Shown here one piece after another: positions 4,881 to 6,954 of a stretch of DNA of 6,954 nt; within the stretch, counting starts at the first letter, position 1; each line of letters opens with the position of its first letter. A program made the position numbers and the translations under genes. The stretch is from assembly GCA_003660635.1 (NCBI GenBank), contig QMUP01000046.1:1-6954 (forward strand). Reading direction: 5' to 3'. The DNA is from Candidatus Wolframiiraptor sp. (GTDB lineage Archaea; Thermoproteota; Nitrososphaeria_A; Caldarchaeales; Wolframiiraptoraceae). The notes below the pieces were generated by a model, which did not search any database, was not told the DNA's origin, and saw only the letters and a list, made by a program, of their open reading frames with translations.

Positions 4881-4890
4881 GGATGTGATG
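4881..4890 (+). promoter_or_regulatory. Shine-Dalgarno site for the DUF655 gene
   Basis: GGATGTGATG matches the extended archaeal SD consensus GGAGGTGATC at eight of ten bases. It ends four bases before the GTG at 4895. With an in-frame TGA at 4886-4888 it supports GTG 4895 over the next GTG at 4898. Confidence 0.55.
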
Positions 4891-4894
4891 CGAA

Positions 4895-5491
4895 GTGGTG
4901 AGGCAGAAAAAATACGAAGACTTTGCCTATGTTCTGGACATTTTTCCAGCGACGGAGCTGCGATCTCATGCTCCCAATATAACGGTCCATAGAGATGAAT
5001 TTGTTGCCCAGCTGATAGGTGAGGATTTTTTCACTCTTCTCGAGGCGGCGGTTCCACGTGAACATAAACCCGTCGTTGGTACGCGGATTTATGTTGGAAA
5101 AGATGTTCCGAGGACTCTTCTAAGGATTCTGAGGAGGATAAATTATGATGATTTAACGGAAAATGCGAAGAGCGAGCTGGAAAACGCGGTGAGGAAGATA
5201 GTGGAGTCCCATGAAAAGAGGTTTATCGAGTTTTTCAATAAATGCACCCCAGTAACTCCGAGGATGCACGCTCTCGAGCTCATTCCCGGAATAGGTAAGA
5301 AGATAGCCATGAAGATACTCTCCGAACGGGAGCTTAAGCCTTTTGAGAGCTATGAGGACTTGAAGAAACGTATTGGGATCCAGGACCCCGTGAAAGCGCT
5401 TGTCCAAAGGATACTCGACGAACTCTCGAACCCTGAGGAGAAGCACAGGCTATTCGTCAGAGAGCCCATTTACCGGTTTTCTTCAACATGA
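4895..5491 (+). CDS. DUF655 family protein with helix-hairpin-helix motif
   Basis: This 198-residue protein of the archaeal DUF655 family has a normal length and the typical N-terminus (YEDFAYVLDIFP). The N-terminal half (about 8-70) is predicted beta-rich and OB-like, including VGTRIYVGK. Residues 126-145 (HALELIPGIGKKIAMKIL) form a helix-hairpin-helix motif with the GIGKK turn, followed by YEDLKKRIGIQDP; such modules bind nucleic acid without sequence specificity. Biochemical function is not established as far as I know; a role in rRNA or tRNA metabolism is suggested by its steady place between rpoF and ksgA. Start is the GTG at 4895, with a stop three codons upstream. Its TGA overlaps the ksgA ATG (ATGA, 5488-5491), indicating translational coupling. 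Confidence 0.9.
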   Translation: MVRQKKYEDFAYVLDIFPATELRSHAPNITVHRDEFVAQLIGEDFFTLLEAAVPREHKPVVGTRIYVGKDVPRTLLRILRRINYDDLTENAKSELENAVRKIVESHEKRFIEFFNKCTPVTPRMHALELIPGIGKKIAMKILSERELKPFESYEDLKKRIGIQDPVKALVQRILDELSNPEEKHRLFVREPIYRFSST

Positions 5492-6270
5492 AGCTTAGGA
5501 GAAAACTGGGACAACACTTTCTCACGGATCGAGCTATCCTCGACAAGATGATAGAGTATGGTGATCTAACGAAATCGGATATTGTTTTAGAGGTTGGAGC
5601 GGGAAGAGGTGAGTTAACCGAAAAACTCGCCGAGAGGGCGGGTAAAGTTATAGCGGTTGAACTCGATGAGTCGCTTGCCAGAGAGGCAGAATCCAGATTA
5701 AAACGCTACTCAAATGTACGGCTGATTGTAGGAGATATTTTAAAGCTGAAGCCAAAGGGGTTTAACAAGGTTGTATCGAATCCGCCCTACAGCATCTCCA
5801 CAAAGCTTCTGGAATGGCTTATCGAATCGCGTCCAGAGCTCATGGTCTTAACACTTCAGAGGGAGTTCGCCTCGAAGCTCGTGGCCAAGCCCGGTTCACC
5901 TAAATACCTTTACATCTCCTTTCTTTCAAACTTCTTCTACGAAACCCGGATAGCCGATGTTCTCCCAAAGAAGCTCTTTAAACCTCCTCCAAAGGTGGAT
6001 TCCGCCATAGTCATCATGAATAGGCGGGGTGAGGAGATAATGTTAGATAGCGCTACAAGGCGTTTCCTGAAGTATCTTTTCACGAGGAGGGGGCAGACCC
6101 TACGCCGAGTCCTAAGAGATTTCTCCAAGAAAACCCGTGGATCGCTGGATCTTATAGGGATCCTCCCTGAAGAGTCCTTATCTAAGCGGATTTATCAACT
6201 ATCTCCGAAAGAGCTCATCGAAGTGGCCGAGGCTGTAAAGGATGCTGGAGAGCTGGCTGGCGAAGCCTAA
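5488..6270 (+). CDS. ksgA: 16S rRNA (adenine-N6,N6) dimethyltransferase KsgA/Dim1
   Basis: This 260-residue SAM-dependent enzyme dimethylates the two adjacent adenines in the loop of helix 45 near the 3' end of 16S rRNA, late in 30S assembly. Visible motifs are KLGQHFL (6-12), SAM motif I VLEVGAGRGELT (33-44), acidic motif II VELD (57-60), GDIL (82-85), catalytic motif IV NPPY (98-101), QREFA (124-128), and PPPKVDSAIV (166-175), all hallmarks of the KsgA/Dim1 family. The C-terminal domain (about 185-255) is the usual small helical RNA-binding part, with FTRRGQTLRRVL. Length is typical of archaeal members. The start is fixed by the ATGA overlap with DUF655. It is the last gene before a 28-base gap to uL16. 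Confidence 0.95.
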   Translation: MKLRRKLGQHFLTDRAILDKMIEYGDLTKSDIVLEVGAGRGELTEKLAERAGKVIAVELDESLAREAESRLKRYSNVRLIVGDILKLKPKGFNKVVSNPPYSISTKLLEWLIESRPELMVLTLQREFASKLVAKPGSPKYLYISFLSNFFYETRIADVLPKKLFKPPPKVDSAIVIMNRRGEEIMLDSATRRFLKYLFTRRGQTLRRVLRDFSKKTRGSLDLIGILPEESLSKRIYQLSPKELIEVAEAVKDAGELAGEA

Positions 6271-6275
6271 ATAAG
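6266..6275 (+). promoter_or_regulatory. Possible TATA element for the uL16 gene
   Basis: CCTAAATAAG spans the ksgA stop codon and is centred about 28 bases before ATG 6299. This distance would give a leaderless transcript, which agrees with the lack of an SD before that ATG. A weak match; the gene could equally be read from the upstream operon. Confidence 0.35.
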
Positions 6276-6298
6276 TAGCCTCTATCCTTGAAGTCGGG

Positions 6299-6808
6299 AT
6301 GAAAGCGAAGAATTGGCGTGCTCCAGAGAGGCCGTACACGCGCCCCGACTACATCCACGGCGCCCCCCAGCCAAGAATAGCGAAGTACACGGTCGGCAAA
6401 TACTCAGACGACTACGAGTACGAGCTCCTCTTAATAGCGAAAGAGGATATGCAGATTAGGGATGTTGCCTTAGAATCCGCCAGGGTCTCCCTCACGAAAA
6501 GGCTTTCCTCGGCCCTAGGAAACGAGGGTTTCTTCCTCGAGCTAAAAGCCCACCCACACCACGTCCTCAGGGAGAATAAGATGATCTTCGGAGCCCACGC
6601 CGACAGGCTCCAAGAAGGTATGAGGAGGGCTTTCGGAAAACCGGTTGGGAGGGCAGCTAGGGTGAGCAGGGGCTCTCCGGTATTCAGGATTCTGGTGAAT
6701 TCGCAGGGTCTCCAGGTCGCGAAAGAGGCATTAGAAGTGGCATCTAAGAAGTTGCCGAAGAGCTATAGGATAGAGATAAAGAAGCTTCAACCGAAGGCTG
6801 CGGCTTGA
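6299..6808 (+). CDS. rpl10e: Large-subunit ribosomal protein uL16 (archaeal L10e)
   Basis: This 169-residue protein is the archaeal/eukaryotic version of bacterial L16, located near the A-site and peptidyl-transferase centre of the 50S subunit. Diagnostic segments are RPYTRPDYIHGAPQPRIAKY (11-30), MQIRDVALESARVSLTKRL (51-69), HPHHVLREN (85-93), GAHADRLQEGMRRAFGKPVG (98-117) and AKEALEVASKKLP (141-153). Length fits the archaeal family. It lies 28 bases after ksgA and its stop overlaps the RNase HI start. HAD at 100-102 replaces the GAGADR form I recall as common in the family; otherwise nothing stands out. The ATG has no clear SD. Confidence 0.94.
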   Translation: MKAKNWRAPERPYTRPDYIHGAPQPRIAKYTVGKYSDDYEYELLLIAKEDMQIRDVALESARVSLTKRLSSALGNEGFFLELKAHPHHVLRENKMIFGAHADRLQEGMRRAFGKPVGRAARVSRGSPVFRILVNSQGLQVAKEALEVASKKLPKSYRIEIKKLQPKAAA

Positions 6809-6954
6809 AGAAGCTCAAGATCTTCTGTGATGGAGCCTCTAGGGGGAACCCCGGCCCCTCCGGTATAGGCTATGTGATTCTAGATCCCTCGGGGAAAACT
6901 CTGAAAGAAGGATCGGATTTTTTGGGAATAAGGACGAATAATCAGGCCGAATAC
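6805..6954 (+). CDS. rnhA: Ribonuclease HI, 3'-truncated by the window edge
   Basis: The first 50 codons of an RNase H-fold protein are visible, reading KLKIFCDGASRGNPGPSGIG at residues 3-22 and TNNQAEY at 44-50. D9 is the first catalytic, metal-binding Asp and E49 the catalytic Glu; both are in their signature contexts. The remaining two Asp residues lie beyond the window. The enzyme hydrolyses the RNA strand of RNA/DNA hybrids, and small archaeal type 1 enzymes of this form lack the basic protrusion of the E. coli protein. The chosen start is TTG 6805, overlapping the uL16 TGA as TTGA, with GAAGG about eight bases upstream; no ATG or GTG precedes the catalytic Asp in this frame within the uL16 gap. 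Coupled translation with uL16 is likely. Confidence 0.9.
   Translation, partial: MKKLKIFCDGASRGNPGPSGIGYVILDPSGKTLKEGSDFLGIRTNNQAEY

Noticed and set aside
1..6954. tRNA or rRNA genes, CRISPR arrays, insertion sequences, attachment sites
   Set aside because: No cloverleaf, spaced direct repeats, transposase or integrase sequence seen; intergenic regions are all under 200 bp and no gene looks foreign or broken.

Overview
This window is archaeal and holds a compact, eukaryote-like ubiquitin conjugation system next to a conserved archaeal information-processing cluster. The lineage evidence is the eL21 - rpoF (Rpo4) - DUF655 - ksgA order, the archaeal-type uL16 (L10e), TATA-type promoters with very short leaders, and frequent TTG starts. 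The ubiquitin, E2, E1 and RING genes closely resemble the operon described from 'Candidatus Caldiarchaeum subterraneum'. The source is therefore probably an aigarchaeon (Caldarchaeales, Thermoproteota) or a close relative; this assignment is inferred from gene content and remembered family knowledge, with no search run.

Layout. Left edge (1-600, + strand): the 3' part of a long, highly charged coiled-coil protein whose start lies outside the window. It converges on, and overlaps by 11 bp, the last gene of a minus-strand operon. Read in its own direction from about 3345 down to 590, that operon encodes a ubiquitin-like protein ending exactly in Gly-Gly (3295-3059), an E2 with HPN and active-site Cys (2943-2464), an E1 with nucleotide-binding site, catalytic CTLR motif and C-terminal ubiquitin-fold domain (2413-1226), a small RING-type zinc protein (1223-960) and a small coiled-coil protein (955-590) that is probably translated together with the RING gene. 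Divergently on the + strand (3490-4140) lies an Rpn11/JAMM-type isopeptidase. The 194 bp between the ubiquitin and JAMM genes carry a good TATA element for the ubiquitin side, a weaker one for the JAMM side and a nested imperfect palindrome between them.

Right half (+ strand): a strong BRE/TATA promoter drives eL21, followed by RNA polymerase subunit Rpo4/RpoF, the DUF655 helix-hairpin-helix protein and the KsgA/Dim1 16S rRNA dimethyltransferase (ATGA overlap with DUF655). Then come uL16/L10e and the first 50 codons of an RNase HI, starting at a TTG that overlaps the L10e stop and running off the right edge.

How the genes fit together: E1 would adenylate the Gly-Gly tail and pass the modifier to E2, the RING protein would act as E3, and the JAMM protein would remove the modifier. 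The most distinctive points are a modifier that already ends in Gly-Gly, its lack of the K48 and K63 chain-forming lysines, an unusual zinc-ligand spacing in the RING, and a sixth cistron (the coiled-coil protein) that may be an unrecognised part of the system.
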